From the NCBI GenBank assembly GCA_910890315.1, contig CAJVGD010000046.1:1116001-1180000 (forward strand): a DNA stretch of 64,000 nucleotides. The letters run 5' to 3'. Shown one piece after another: positions 11,807 to 22,432 of this stretch (positions within the stretch are counted from its first letter, which is position 1; each line of letters starts with the position of its first letter). Source of the stretch: Serendipita indica DSM 11827. Taxonomy: Eukaryota; Basidiomycota; Agaricomycetes; Sebacinales; Serendipitaceae. A program made the position numbers and the translations under genes. The notes beneath the pieces were generated by a model, which did no database searches, was not told the DNA's origin, and was given only the letters and a program-made list of their open reading frames with translations.

Positions 11807-12262
11807 TGTCGATACGTTTCCTGGGCTGGTATCGTATGAGATTGCAATTAGAAAGCAATAGCTGGCCTGAGTTTATACACTGCGTAGGCTACGCTCGTCG
11901 TAGTCGCGGTTCAAGCTTGATGACGCCGCCATCCATCCGCAATAAGCCAGTGCACAGCTCAAATCGCCCTCAAAATAGTATAAAATAGCATAAATGGTCA
12001 TAAAAGTGTATATTAGGGATGATCTGTATGGTCTACCGACCCTACTCGCGCAGAAAAAGAGGCTGCAGAGAGCAACGGGCAACTAAGATGGCCAATTCGT
12101 TATGGACACGGTCTGACACTCGAAACACTCGCAAATAAAAGTCGAAATTGACGGCGAGTATGAGCAACTGGGGAAATGTAGAACCGTGACGCCGCACTAA
12201 GGAAAACTCTTTGTTTGGCCACGCTTGCCGCCTTTAGGGACGAGCGACAAGTCCACCACAAG
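11807..12262. other. Intergenic between ERV14 and LIN1
   Basis: Promoter region of ERV14 (minus strand) and 3' flank of the LIN1-like gene. Low-complexity AT-rich patches near 11965-12020; no gene seen. Confidence 0.5.
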
Positions 12263-13564
12263 TCATGCAAATACATCATCCCAGGCTTGCCACTCGCTCG
12301 TTCCCACTTTGCGCACCCTTATCTTCTCCCCGCTCAACCCAAAGAACGAGGCTTCGTACCACTGCTGCATATCTCGGGCAGGAAACGGTCCATACACCGT
12401 ATCTGCGGCGCCATTCGATGCGTCCGTCTGCGCCCAGCAGTATTCATACTGCGGTTGGGGTGGCACCCAATCTTGCGGTACTGTCCCCGACCGTCGCACA
12501 GACCGCAGGATACCCTCGTAGGTATTCGAATACACATCTGGGTCGTCCACTATGAGCGCAGATGCGAGCGCAGTGAGTCGATCAATGTCAGAAGAGGTTG
12601 GTTTCGGATCCTTGGTGCCGCCCATGGGCACGTCGTCGCCGGTTTGCTTCTTCTTGAGCTTTGCATCCTTCTTCTTCTTCTCCCTTCCTAGACGAGCTAG
12701 CGCCTCGAGGACGGTCTCCTCTGGTAAAAGGTAATTGAGGAGTTGCTTCTCTAGTCCGGGTTTGCCACCGGTGTTGCCATCAGTACCGTCACCCTCCAGT
12801 AGTTTCTTTTCCTCCTTTATTCGTTCCTTTTCTCTCTTCTCGGCTCGTCGTTTTGCTCGCCTGGCCTTCTTCATGTCCCTCTCCTGGATGTCTTCCAGCC
12901 ACCGATCGTGTACGGCGTGAGCATCATAGCTGCGCACGTACATTCCATCCTCGGCAAACTTTCCCTCCTCCATCTCCTCCTTCATGTTAAACTTGCTAAT
13001 CTCGAAGCCCATGCCTGCCCTTTTGCGTCGCTCGGCATCGTCCTCGTCCTCTGGTTCGCTCTCTGAAACGGACGCTTCATCGTCCTCGTCCCCATCCATC
13101 TTCTCCTCATCCTCCTCATCCTCTGCTCCAAACTCTTGTCCTTCAATCTCGCCGAGTTCGAGGTATTTCGTTTCCTTTTTGGTCTCCTGCTTCTTCTCCT
13201 TTTCATCTTCATCCCCCATATTGAACATGTCATCGTCATCCACGTCCTCCTGACCCTTTCGTCGACTGAGCACGACACCCTCGCCATCGTCGGTACTATC
13301 CGACTCGTATCCTTCAACTTTAACAGCTCCTTTTCCCTTTTGACGAGCAGTTTTACCCGCCATGTCGAGGGATGCGTCTACTTCATCTGCAAATTGGGCC
13401 GAATTAAAGGCTTCGCCCTCGTTGGATGCATCATTCCCTTGAACCGTTCGCGAAGATGATAATTTTCCTCGATCATCGTTCTCAGGTTCGGCAAAGCGTG
13501 CGCGCTTTGGAGCAGACTTGGGGAGACCATCCGTATCGGATGGAGCGGGTCGTTTCGGTGGCAT
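12263..13564 (-). CDS. LIN1: GYF-domain U5 snRNP protein, LIN1/CD2BP2-like
   Basis: Intronless, 433 residues. The N-terminal half is acidic and Lys-rich with a nuclear-type basic start (KRPAPSDTDGLPKSAPKRAR). Residues about 335-425 hold a GYF domain: the YEYCW aromatic start, VYGPFPARDMQQWYEASFFG and a C-terminal strand with WQAWDDVFA, which ends the protein as in CD2BP2/Lin1. In yeast and human this protein sits in the U5 snRNP through Prp6 and Dib1 contacts and binds proline-rich ligands. The middle FNMKEEMEEG and DGMYVRSYD segments are also typical of the family. A confident family call; the symbol is by homology. Confidence 0.9.
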   Translation of the reverse strand: MPPKRPAPSDTDGLPKSAPKRARFAEPENDDRGKLSSSRTVQGNDASNEGEAFNSAQFADEVDASLDMAGKTARQKGKGAVKVEGYESDSTDDGEGVVLSRRKGQEDVDDDDMFNMGDEDEKEKKQETKKETKYLELGEIEGQEFGAEDEEDEEKMDGDEDDEASVSESEPEDEDDAERRKRAGMGFEISKFNMKEEMEEGKFAEDGMYVRSYDAHAVHDRWLEDIQERDMKKARRAKRRAEKREKERIKEEKKLLEGDGTDGNTGGKPGLEKQLLNYLLPEETVLEALARLGREKKKKDAKLKKKQTGDDVPMGGTKDPKPTSSDIDRLTALASALIVDDPDVYSNTYEGILRSVRRSGTVPQDWVPPQPQYEYCWAQTDASNGAADTVYGPFPARDMQQWYEASFFGLSGEKIRVRKVGTSEWQAWDDVFA

Positions 13565-14151
13565 AGGGAGTGTTTAGAAGACTTTTGTAGATCTATGGCC
13601 GAGACTTGCGCGGCTGAAAGAGTCGTATTGCAATTCTAGGTAAGGATGGTCAGGACCAGGCTAGACAGTAAACAATTTGTGCATACTTATGCGCCTATCA
13701 ATAGTGTTTACGTAGGATTTGAAGTGGAGATATGTGACAAATGAACTTTCGGTATGCGAGAGCGACTCTGTGGCTGGAAAGAGAGGGGTCGCAGGGCCTA
13801 TACGTCGCGCAACCCAATACGGTATTCTTTCAGAACTTTTGGGTTAGTACTTGGATTCAGCTAGTCGCCGCAGAGTTCAAAGTGAACGTCACCACCTGAA
13901 CTAATTCAGTGCAATCGCCACTGACGATGAGAATCGCCTAGTGAATATCAAAAGCAGTATGAGCAATCGAATTAACCATCGGATTCTTGTTGTCAGTACT
14001 CAATGGCGCAGATTGAATTTGGGACATCCTTTGTTGAGAAATCTGAATCATCTCTGCACAAAGTGAATGATCCAAGTAACGCTTTACAAACCACCGATGC
14101 CTACAATACCGCGGTTACTCATGTAGCTTTGCGAGAACACGGTGCCTAAGG
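13565..14151. other. Intergenic, nothing recognised
   Basis: Promoter side of the LIN1-like gene, then about 500 bp of unassigned sequence leading into the NLR remnant. No long frame with family similarity. Confidence 0.5.
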
Positions 14152-14164
14152 TCATTCATATATA

Positions 14165-14340
14165 GTATATTCTACAATAACAGTGGTATGGAACTGCTGC
14201 TTGATGAGTCTTGTACGAGAGACGAGGAGTCCTTTGGACTCATAAGTCCGCGCTGCTTCTTGGACTTGAATGTGTTTTAAGCCGACATTAATTGTGGATG
14301 ATTCCAAGATGCATTCGGCGCCACTCGCTACCCCATTATT
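14165..14340 (-). pseudogene. Remnant of a NACHT-WD40 (NLR) gene first exon
   Basis: This stretch aligns by eye with the start of exon 1 of the NLR gene at 49656-54396 (about 54310-54430), same orientation. Shared landmarks on the plus strand include GCCGACATT, GTGGATGAT, CCAAG and TTCGGCG, and further on the equivalents of TCCAAGAA and CTCATCAAGCA. The start codon and next two codons (Met-Ser-Ala) are kept, but a TAA follows directly, so the copy cannot encode the N-terminus. Similarity fades by about 14165; no NACHT or WD40 sequence is nearby. It is best read as a fragment left by a duplication or deletion of an NLR gene. Confidence 0.65.
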
Positions 14341-14899
14341 GTTCTTGGTAGTGGGGAGTACTTTACAGGTGACCTCTGAGAAGTCTATCCAGCCTGTTTC
14401 CAGGGAGAACTGATCGCCGAGGTGCAAACTGGACGGCTGGGGAATGCACAGATCAAATGCATATAACACTTCGAATTGTATCGAAAGCATTGACGTATAT
14501 CTATAGCTTCTGCAGGAATAGACCACGAGATCATTCCTACACACGGTTCTTCGGCTTCCACGTCTTCCGTGTGTGCCCTCTACACGTAGACGGTAGAAGC
14601 ATTCTTGTGGTCGAGATTCATCGGGAGCAACTTCGCATACGAAGGCAAGAATCGGTACCATCGAACTCGCTCCTCTTTGATGGATTCCAGCTGCATTCCG
14701 CGTCCGGCTAGAATTTGTATTGACGCTGTGTACTCGAGACTTGTGTTCTCGCCCATCAAATTTGCGTGCCGATCAACGGAAGCTTCAAGGCAAACAACCG
14801 GGCGCTAGAGAGCAGCGAGACGTATTTAGACTCGCAGCTCCAATCCTCTGACAAACCCCAACTCCAACCTTGAACTCGCCCACTCCCTCGTCCCACAAC

Positions 14900-15695
14900 A
14901 TGCTCAACCCTCTGTTCAAGTCGCTCGCCGTCCTCAGCGCGACACTCGCAACTGGACGAGCACTCGGGATTCCATCCAACTTAGTCGAGGCCCGTGCTCT
15001 CCGGATCGTGCCCGTCATCAACTGCACACCTCTGAGTGGTGCAGCAGGAAAGCTCGTCATGACCAACAGTGCGACACTCGGCGACGCGTCGCTTCCAGAG
15101 GATGGCGTCCCACTCGGCCTCGTGAACAAAACGTTGGAAGAGGTCGGCAACGATTCACACCAGACTTTTGTTTTCTCTTCTTGCTCTTCAACATTTATGA
15201 ACGAGACGGCTACTAATGATACTTTTTACGGGTACGCTCCATGTCTTTTTATCATTCCCTGTTAATATCTTACACGCTTTAGACATATTTCTCCATCGGA
15301 CGATGCAACGTCATGCTTGGTGGCCCAGACCGGCATGCCGGATCCTCAGCCTGTCGTTACAGAGCCTTGCAGCCTCTCGGACGACTCGGGACAGATGCTC
15401 CAGTTTTGGGTACGAGACCTATATTCCCGAATAGCTTCAACTAACCTGTGCGTAGAAAATCGTCCTCGATAAGAACCAGACGAAGCCTGCATTGGTGAGC
15501 TTTGTAGGGCTTTCCGCCCGCTCGACTAGCACCGCGCATTACGAGACCGGCTTTGATGTGGTCAACGGCACAAACGTCGTTCACAGTGAGTATCTTGACT
15601 CCTTGTTTTAACTATCTAACCCGTCTTCAGTCAACTATGTCAAGAGTACAAACGTTTCGAGCACGTACCAAATCAAACTAGTTCCGACTGCATAA
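14900..15695 (+). CDS. Secreted protein, function unknown
   Basis: Four exons (14900-15231, 15283-15409, 15456-15585, 15631-15695) encode 217 residues. The N-terminus MLNPLFKSLAVLSATLATGR looks like a signal peptide. The mature part has several NxS/T glycosylation sites and cysteines spread over exons 1-2 (CTPLSG, SSCSS, CLVAQ, EPCSL), suggesting a disulphide-stabilised extracellular protein. A hydrophobic beta-rich C-terminus ends STYQIKLVPTA. No known catalytic motif was recognised. Small secreted proteins like this are common in plant-associated Agaricomycetes, but effector status cannot be claimed from sequence alone. Confidence 0.8.
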
Positions 15696-16917
15696 GCGAC
15701 CTTGTTACGACTCTCAGACTTGCACGACACTTGGACAATTTTGCTTCCCATAGCTCATCACTGTCTCCATAGCTAATGAAATACAGTCGTATTTCAACGA
15801 TCAGGACCCTATTCCTAAAGGTTCACTCTAGTATGTCAGTTTGACGCTGATAACGCAACCTCGGAGCTCTCCGACAATCTCAAGCAGGCTGGGATATGCC
15901 GAGTCGGTTGAACGTGGAGCCCTCCATTCGGTTGAATGTATCCGGTCCACCTGAATGCCCATTTCGAGTGCAAAGCGATATGATACGACATCTTCCCATC
16001 ATTTTTGGTGGGGTGTTTCTTGTTCTTTATCCGACGTCCTGGTTAGAAGTGCGTCTCTTGTGTAAGCTTATTCAGTCGGTCGCTCCCGCATTGAGTCGGA
16101 CAGCGCTCGGGGTCGGGATGTGGGTTGGACAAACTGGTCTGTAGGAATAGTTTATGTAGAGTCTAGTTTTAGGTCAGTCCTATCTGAGGGTTGCACCGCG
16201 CGTATTCGCAAAGATGGACACTGTTGGACATGATATCCTTTGTGTATTGGGGTCAAGTCCAGACATGTAAAGACTTAAATACTCGATGTATAACATATAA
16301 GAATCAAAGGTTGTGGTGGCGGAATGCGCATCCCGCCATGGGTGCAATCCCCTTTGAAGTACGCTCGACCGGTTCATCCCGCCACCAGACGGCGGCAGGC
16401 ACACTCACCTGCCAACGCTCGGAGCGCTTCATCCACACATGCTCGATCAGAACTAACCCATGAACAATGCGCTCCATTCATCCTACCCAAATCTGGCTAC
16501 CCCACGCGCATGCTTAGCCCACCGCCCTTGTACGTTGCGCAATTCAGATGCTACCTCGGATCTTCCCAAGCGTCGTCTTGATTGCAAATGCCGTCAGGGG
16601 TGAACCGCGCGACGTGCGCCTCGCGATGATTTGTGCGATGGCGAGTTTGTACGGCGCGTATTCCCGAGGGCGCAGTCGCTTTATCGGGAGAACTTGTTCG
16701 CTTACAAACTAGATTCTGTCTATAAAAGTGGGGTGAGTTCGCTCGAGGTGCCTCATCGTCTCCTCCCCTCGCTCTCATCCACCGCCGTTGTCATCCTTTG
16801 AGGATACCAACGACTCGCGCACGGCTGGCCTCGATATATTGCTCACATATTTTTCACCACCTCTTACGCATATCAACAGAGCGAATTCCTCAGAATCGTG
16901 CTGTACCGATACCTACG
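15696..16917. other. Intergenic, about 1.2 kb
   Basis: Long stretch without a convincing gene. Short open frames near 15896 and 16191-16581 have no family features. The right end is the promoter of the zinc-finger gene, with a TATA box. Confidence 0.5.
16721..16728 (+). promoter_or_regulatory. TATA box of the zinc-finger-like gene
   Basis: TATAAAAG lies 197 bp upstream of the proposed start codon at 16918, a plausible distance if the 5' UTR is about 160 nt. Confidence 0.5.
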
Positions 16918-18182
16918 ATGGCATCCCCTATGCTGGACATACCGTACGTCCGCCTTGTCTACACTCTTCGATTTTAATAACTGTTCGTACCAGATACGAC
17001 GAGTATCTTCTCCCCGAGTTTTCAGATACGCTCGAACAACCGCTTGGCCATGTCGACTCGCTCATCTCAATGATGACTGCACACGCCATTCACGAGCCTA
17101 CGATGTACAGAAAGCCTCCTCGTTGCATCATCCTCCCCGAGGACTGCGAAGCCGTCGAGATTCGACCCATCTACCAGAACAAATCCGAACACACCCAGCT
17201 TGGTGAAGCTATCACATTCCCGACGATTCCCTATCCATTCGTCCATACATCTCCATCTACTTATCCTCAATGCAACTCCATGGCGACTCTCAGCGACATG
17301 ATGTACACGACCACGCTCGAGAGCTCAGTGTCTCCCCCTTCGTCCACCTGGGCCTCGGACACGGCAACCTCCTTTGGCTCGGATCTCGGGTCTCCCTTCG
17401 AGTTTGACCTTGACTTTGGATCTCCGGCGTCGTCTCCCCGTCGAATGGCCAAGACGCGTGCCAATCAAACGTACGGTGTGCCAACGTACAGTCCACCATC
17501 TTCTTTGCTGCCTTCCAGCTCTCCACCTCCTCGTACGCCAAAGAAGACAGGTACCAAGCGCCGCTCTTCGGTAGACGACGAGGACTATAGCGAAGAAGAG
17601 AGCGAGTACGAGTCGGACGCTGTGTCCTCCGACTCTGATGAAGAGTACACCAGCAGAGCCTCCTCTCGCGTCGTATCTCCAGTCAAGTCGAGAAAGAGGC
17701 AAACATCAACCTCGAGTACGCCCAAGCGAAAGCGCGCTGTTCGAGAGGAGCTAGAGCACGCACCACTTGGCAAGTACGAGTGCGGGTTGATCGTCGAGTA
17801 TGTGAGCAAGAGTTCTCGAATGACGATCAAGGGACTCGATGCGCCGCCTGTGGGGAGTATCTGTCCGATGCGCTGCGTCAACCGCACGGACCTCAAGCGT
17901 CATCAAGAGGCTGGATGGCATTCTGCTTACAAGTGGTGCTGTCCTTTTTGCGGGAGTGTGATCTGTAATCGCAAGGATGCGTGCAAACGCCATGTTGGTG
18001 AGTGTAGCAGAGTATTCAAAAGAGTTTAAACTTACTGTGTGACAGAAACGAGCTGCAAGGGTGCTCCCAAGGGTGGAAATGTGTGGTGTGACCTGTTGCA
18101 AACGCAGGGTTTGGTGTTCAAGCCTGCGACGAAGACGAGGAGTCGAAAGAGGGTCAAGAAGCTTGACGACGACGAGTATTGA
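16918..18182 (+). CDS. Zinc-finger-like transcription regulator
   Basis: Exons 16918-16943, 16994-17997 and 18046-18182 encode 388 residues starting MASPMLDIPYDEYLLPEFSD. The middle is Ser/Pro-rich and disordered with acidic (DDEDYSEEESEYES) and basic (SRKRQTSTSSTPKRKR) patches. The C-terminus has two C2H2-like units: CPMRC...LKRHQEAGWH, then CPFCGSVICNRKDACKRH continued across the last intron by ETSCKG. Spacing is unusual for classic C2H2 fingers, so a divergent DNA-binding fold is inferred. The tail RSRKRVKKL is basic and may be a nuclear signal. The short 26-nt first coding exon was chosen because it restores an ATG and a smooth protein start; the long frame upstream of 16918 has no ATG. 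Confidence 0.75.
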
Positions 18183-18598
18183 ATGAAGCTACAAGTAGCA
18201 TATGGTTTCTGTTTCCGTCTTCCGGTTTAAGGGCAGTCTCCCGCTGCGTCGTTGTGTTTTCATCGTCTATTCCTCGCCTCTGTCTTTTTTTGTTCCATGC
18301 TTGATTCCCCGCGAGCATGTCTGTCTATTGGCTTGTAATGGAAGTGTCCAACAAGTGTTTACCACGATCCAGTAGAAAGTTCTTCGAGTTCTACCGGTCC
18401 GCATTCGCCGGACATTCGCCGTGTGGTACGGTGTAGCTGACGACGTGATTTACAAATGACAGAATGCTCACCTTTTCGTTCGGATTTCGGCCGCCAATCG
18501 CCTGTTGGATGAACCCCCAAGTTGGCCATTACGCCCTTTAGCCTGACCTTGAGCTACTACTACCACCACCACACCCGTCCATCCAAAATCCTACAGCA
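18183..18598. other. Intergenic, transaldolase promoter
   Basis: 3' UTR of the zinc-finger gene and promoter of the transaldolase gene. No distinct element recognised. Confidence 0.5.
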
Positions 18599-19893
18599 AT
18601 GTCCACATCGCTTGATCAACTCAAACAAACTGGCACCGTCGTCGTCTCAGATTCAGGCGATTTCGAGAGTATGTCCATCTTTTGTCCGTGCTCGCCATCC
18701 ACGCTGATGCATCCATTCGTCATGTAGGCATCGATGCTTACAAGCCACAAGATGCGACGACAAATCCGGTACGTATCGTTGACATCTACCCCCCACTGAC
18801 GCGACTCATGACCACCACTTCTAGTCATTGATTCTCGCCGCTGCAAACAAGCCCCAGTATCAAAAACTTATCGACGTCGCTGTTGAATACGGCAAGTCCA
18901 AGGGTGGCGATATTGATGCCCAGGCCAGCGCCGCACTCGACCGTCTCCTCGTCGAATTCGGCAAAGAGATTCTCGCGATCATCCCCGGTCGTGTCTCGAC
19001 AGAAGTCGACGCACGTTTGAGCTTTGATAAGGCTGCCACCATTGGTACGTACCATTCTTATTCGTCACGCGTACTACGTTATTGACAATACATTACAGCA
19101 AAGGCAAAGCATCTTATTGAGCTCTACCAGTCTCTCGGTATCCCCAAGGAGCGTGTACTCATCAAGATTGCCTCGACTTGGGAAGGTATCCAGGCTGCCC
19201 GCGAACTCGAGCGCGACGAGCAGATTCACTGCAACCTCACCCTCCTCTTTGGCTTTGGACAAGCCGTCGCATGCGCAGAGGCTGGTGTTACCCTCATCTC
19301 ACCCTTTGTTGGTCGTGTACGTCTACATTGCAACAAAAATGAACTGCTTACTGAGCGAGTGTAGATCCTCGACTGGTACAAGAAGTCGACCGGAAAGGAC
19401 TACCAGGGTGACGAGGACCCGGGTGTTCAGTCCGTCAAGAAGATTTTCAAGTACTACAAGCAACACAACTACAAGACCATTGTCATGGGTGCCTCTTTCC
19501 GTAACGTAAGCCACCTTATTCTCGCAATAGATATCAGAATTGACAAAGTCGTAGACTGGAGAGATCAAGGCTCTCGCTGGTGTCGATTTCCTCACCATTT
19601 CGCCAAACCTCCTCGAGGAGCTCAAGAACTCGACGGCCGAGGTACCCAAGAGGCTGAGCGCTGAAGCTGGTACGTCCTTTCGTACACCCTGTTGGCAGCA
19701 CTCTAATCTATTCGCAGAGCTCTCGTCATCAGATAAACTCGAAAAGGTTTCGTTCATTGACAACGAGCCCGAGTTCCGGTGGGCACTTCTCCAGGACCAG
19801 ATGGCGTTCGACAAGCTTCACGAGGGTATCAAGAAGTTTGCCGAGGACGGCGATACACTCAAGTCTGTCCTCAAGAAGCGTCTGCAAACCTAA
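18599..19893 (+). CDS. TAL1: Transaldolase
   Basis: Seven exons (18599-18668, 18728-18768, 18825-19044, 19099-19316, 19365-19505, 19555-19669, 19718-19893) give 326 residues, the usual length. Family hallmarks: DATTNPSLI near the N-terminus, [14 protein letters not shown], the catalytic lysine in [20 protein letters not shown] and MGASFRNTGEI. The enzyme moves a dihydroxyacetone unit between sedoheptulose-7-phosphate and glyceraldehyde-3-phosphate in the non-oxidative pentose phosphate pathway, in the cytosol. All exons join in phase with no anomaly. An AATAAA lies about 100 bp downstream. Confidence 0.98.
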
Positions 19894-20029
19894 GCTTGCG
19901 CTTGCTAGAGTGTGTAGTGTTTAGAGAGAAGGAAATCTATCAATTTTCACGCCACTTGCTGCGAGTGAATGAGTTTTATGAATTACGCGACGAATAAATC
20001 TAGTGACAAGTGGAGAAAGTAGGGTTTAG

Positions 20030-22153
20030 CTATGTCCCGTCCAAGATTGCTCGCAAGCGCTCCTTGAGCTGCCTTTCCTTCGCTTCTTGTGTCTCTAGTA
20101 CCTTGCGCTCCTCTTCGCCGATTTCGAGTCGCGCTCGTTCATCTTCTTTGGGGAATATCTCCTCCCACCGTTTCTCAGGATCTTGTCGGCTCTTTCGAGG
20201 AGGTGGACGACGATCAGACTCGGCAAGCGTCCCCACCAAACCATGTCTCGCAAGCTCGTTCATCTCCGCCTCGCTCCTATTCCGCAACTTTTTCCCGCGC
20301 CTATCCGTCTCCCACGACGCACTGTTGATGCTATGAGAGCCGGGCATCGTCGGGGTGGGTTCCCCGTTTACACTGCTAGTACCATTCCTCGCGCCTGCTG
20401 TGAGGCGCATGGAGAGTGGACTGGCTAATGCCGGATCATCGCGCCCTAGACCATCTCGGAAGGGGCGCGGTTCGTTGCGCCAGTCGTCCCAATCGTCACG
20501 CCGCCTCTGCTTGCGTGGTGGCTGAGATGGAGTCTCCTGGTCCTTGGTATCACTCGATGGTCTCGTAGTGGCCTTTGCAATCTGCGCGGTCGAATCTGCT
20601 TCTCGAACCGATTGGGGGAACTGGAGGGGATGGGGTGCGTTCAAGTCTTTGTCGACAGCTAGAGAGGAGTATCCAATAGGTTGATACGCGTGCTCTTCGG
20701 CCTTCATCCTCTCGAATTCCGCTTGGACACTCTCGTCGATGGTCTGATAGAGATGCGGCTGTACGGCATCATCCCACTCAAAGTCACCCTCACTTTCCTC
20801 TTTACCGAAGAGCGCATCCACTTCGCCGATTGGCTCTTCTATCTCGCTTTCCTGTGTAGACGGGTCAACGTAGGGCGTCCAACCAGACGTTCGCGCGATA
20901 TCCGCTTCTTCTTTCCACTCGGCCACGAGTTTCTTCATCGCAGGAACTGGCTCAGCGGAGAAGCCTCCAAAATCGACGATGGCGTTTGCAATGGCTAGAC
21001 GCTGCTTGGGCCGCAGGTACAACGAAGGTCTTGATGCGTCGACCACCTTGGGCAGGTAGACTATCTCTTTCGTCAGTCATAGTTCATTCTTCCCACTATG
21101 CTGCCATTACGCACATTGCTTTGTGTGCCATTTCTTGAGGACGGCATCGATGTTGACTGCTTCGTCAAACTCATCCCAAGAGGCCTTGGGCGTTGTGTCT
21201 CCCTCTCCAGGTGCACTCGCAGTTGCGGGAGGACCCGTCCCGAGAAAGGTGAGCACGTCTTCTAGTGCTGGACCACCTTGTTGTAAAGCCGATTCGTCGA
21301 GTTTCTTTGACCAAGGGACAAACAGGGGCGTCATGTTGTTGAATTCCTTCGCAGCCGCCGACTTGCTTGACTCTTCATTGGTCTCGTTGGCAGCGGGCTG
21401 GTGTCCTCCCTCTGGCGTGTTGGCAAGATCGTAAATGAACCCTGGAATCTTCCGTAGCGACGTCGAACTTTCGAACACGACCACCACAGACGGTTGTAGT
21501 TCGTACGGATTGGCTGTATCCTAAATTTACACATCAGACCCGTTTGACCCATTTCTACGCCTTTTCAAATCTGAGTAGAGACGTACATTGTTGATTCCAG
21601 CCCACCAGATCCGACCAAACCGCCTCTCCAACTCTTGTACAAACGCAAGAATGTGCAAAAACGTCGGGTGACCCCGCCACGGCGTCAATACTATCGCTCT
21701 TTCCGAGAGCTTCTGAATAGTGAGTACCCTTTCTTCATTCGGGAGAGGCCTCCCCTTCTTCTTGCTCGAGGTAGCGTACATTCTCCGCGACGCGCATGGT
21801 ACTGGTTGTCCAATTGAGCGAGTAGAGAGTGCATGCAAGTGTCGCATGTTCGAGTAAAGATTGTCATGGGCCTGGACCGACGTGTATAAAGACGAGGTTG
21901 GGTTTTGTAAAGTAGTAGAAGTTGACGTCGAGGCTACGTTGTGCGCATAAGATGATAGATTACTGTGACATCTTGAAGTAAAAGCCACATTGACCGAGGA
22001 GGAGGGTGTTGGAGAAGCGGAAACGGTACGTTTGTTGTCGGAAGACGATCTCGCGAATGTTCTCCGCGTCGCTGGCTGAACAAATTCCCCATTTACAATA
22101 TTAAGCGCATTGTTAGAGTACTTTAGAAGCGCTCCACGGCACTTTCGGTGCAT
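20030..22153 (-). CDS. Conserved fungal protein, probably mitochondrial, function unknown
   Basis: Three exons (21587-22153, 21115-21520, 20030-21060) encode about 667 residues. The N-terminal 130 residues are Ser/Thr/Arg-rich with few acids, like a long mitochondrial presequence; the motif RRMYATSSKKKGR may mark a processing site. A folded part follows (TIQKLSERAIVLTPWRGHP, FVQELERRFGRIWWAGINN, PSVVVVFESSTSLRKIPGF). The C-terminal half has SLYLRPKQRLAIANAIVDF, a disordered stretch and a charged helix (EERKVLETQEAKERQLKERL). I do not recognise the family. The ATG at 22153 opens the frame; a shorter start at the internal MRHLHALSTRS is possible. Confidence 0.75.
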
Positions 22154-22432
22154 GGAGGTATTGGCGCAGAGTCGGAGTTCTCACTGAGGGGAGCACCAGT
22201 ATGTAAAAGAAGGGAGAACTGTCGTTAAATGCTCGTAACGCAGACAAAATACATGAACCGTTGAAGGAACTAGTCAACCAGACCAAAGCCCGATAAAAAG
22301 CCCAAAGAGTAAGACGAATAGTACAGCTACACAGAGAGATGAGCACTAGGAGAGAGTTACCTGTAGAGGTCTGTTGAAAAACCTCTTTTTGTGGTGTAAC
22401 CCGATATTGCAATTGTATATGCAACCGGCCTC

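Noticed and set aside
16305-16400. Possible tRNA-like or palindromic stretch (GCGGAATGCGCATCCCGCC)
   Set aside because: No cloverleaf with a T-arm and acceptor stem could be built.
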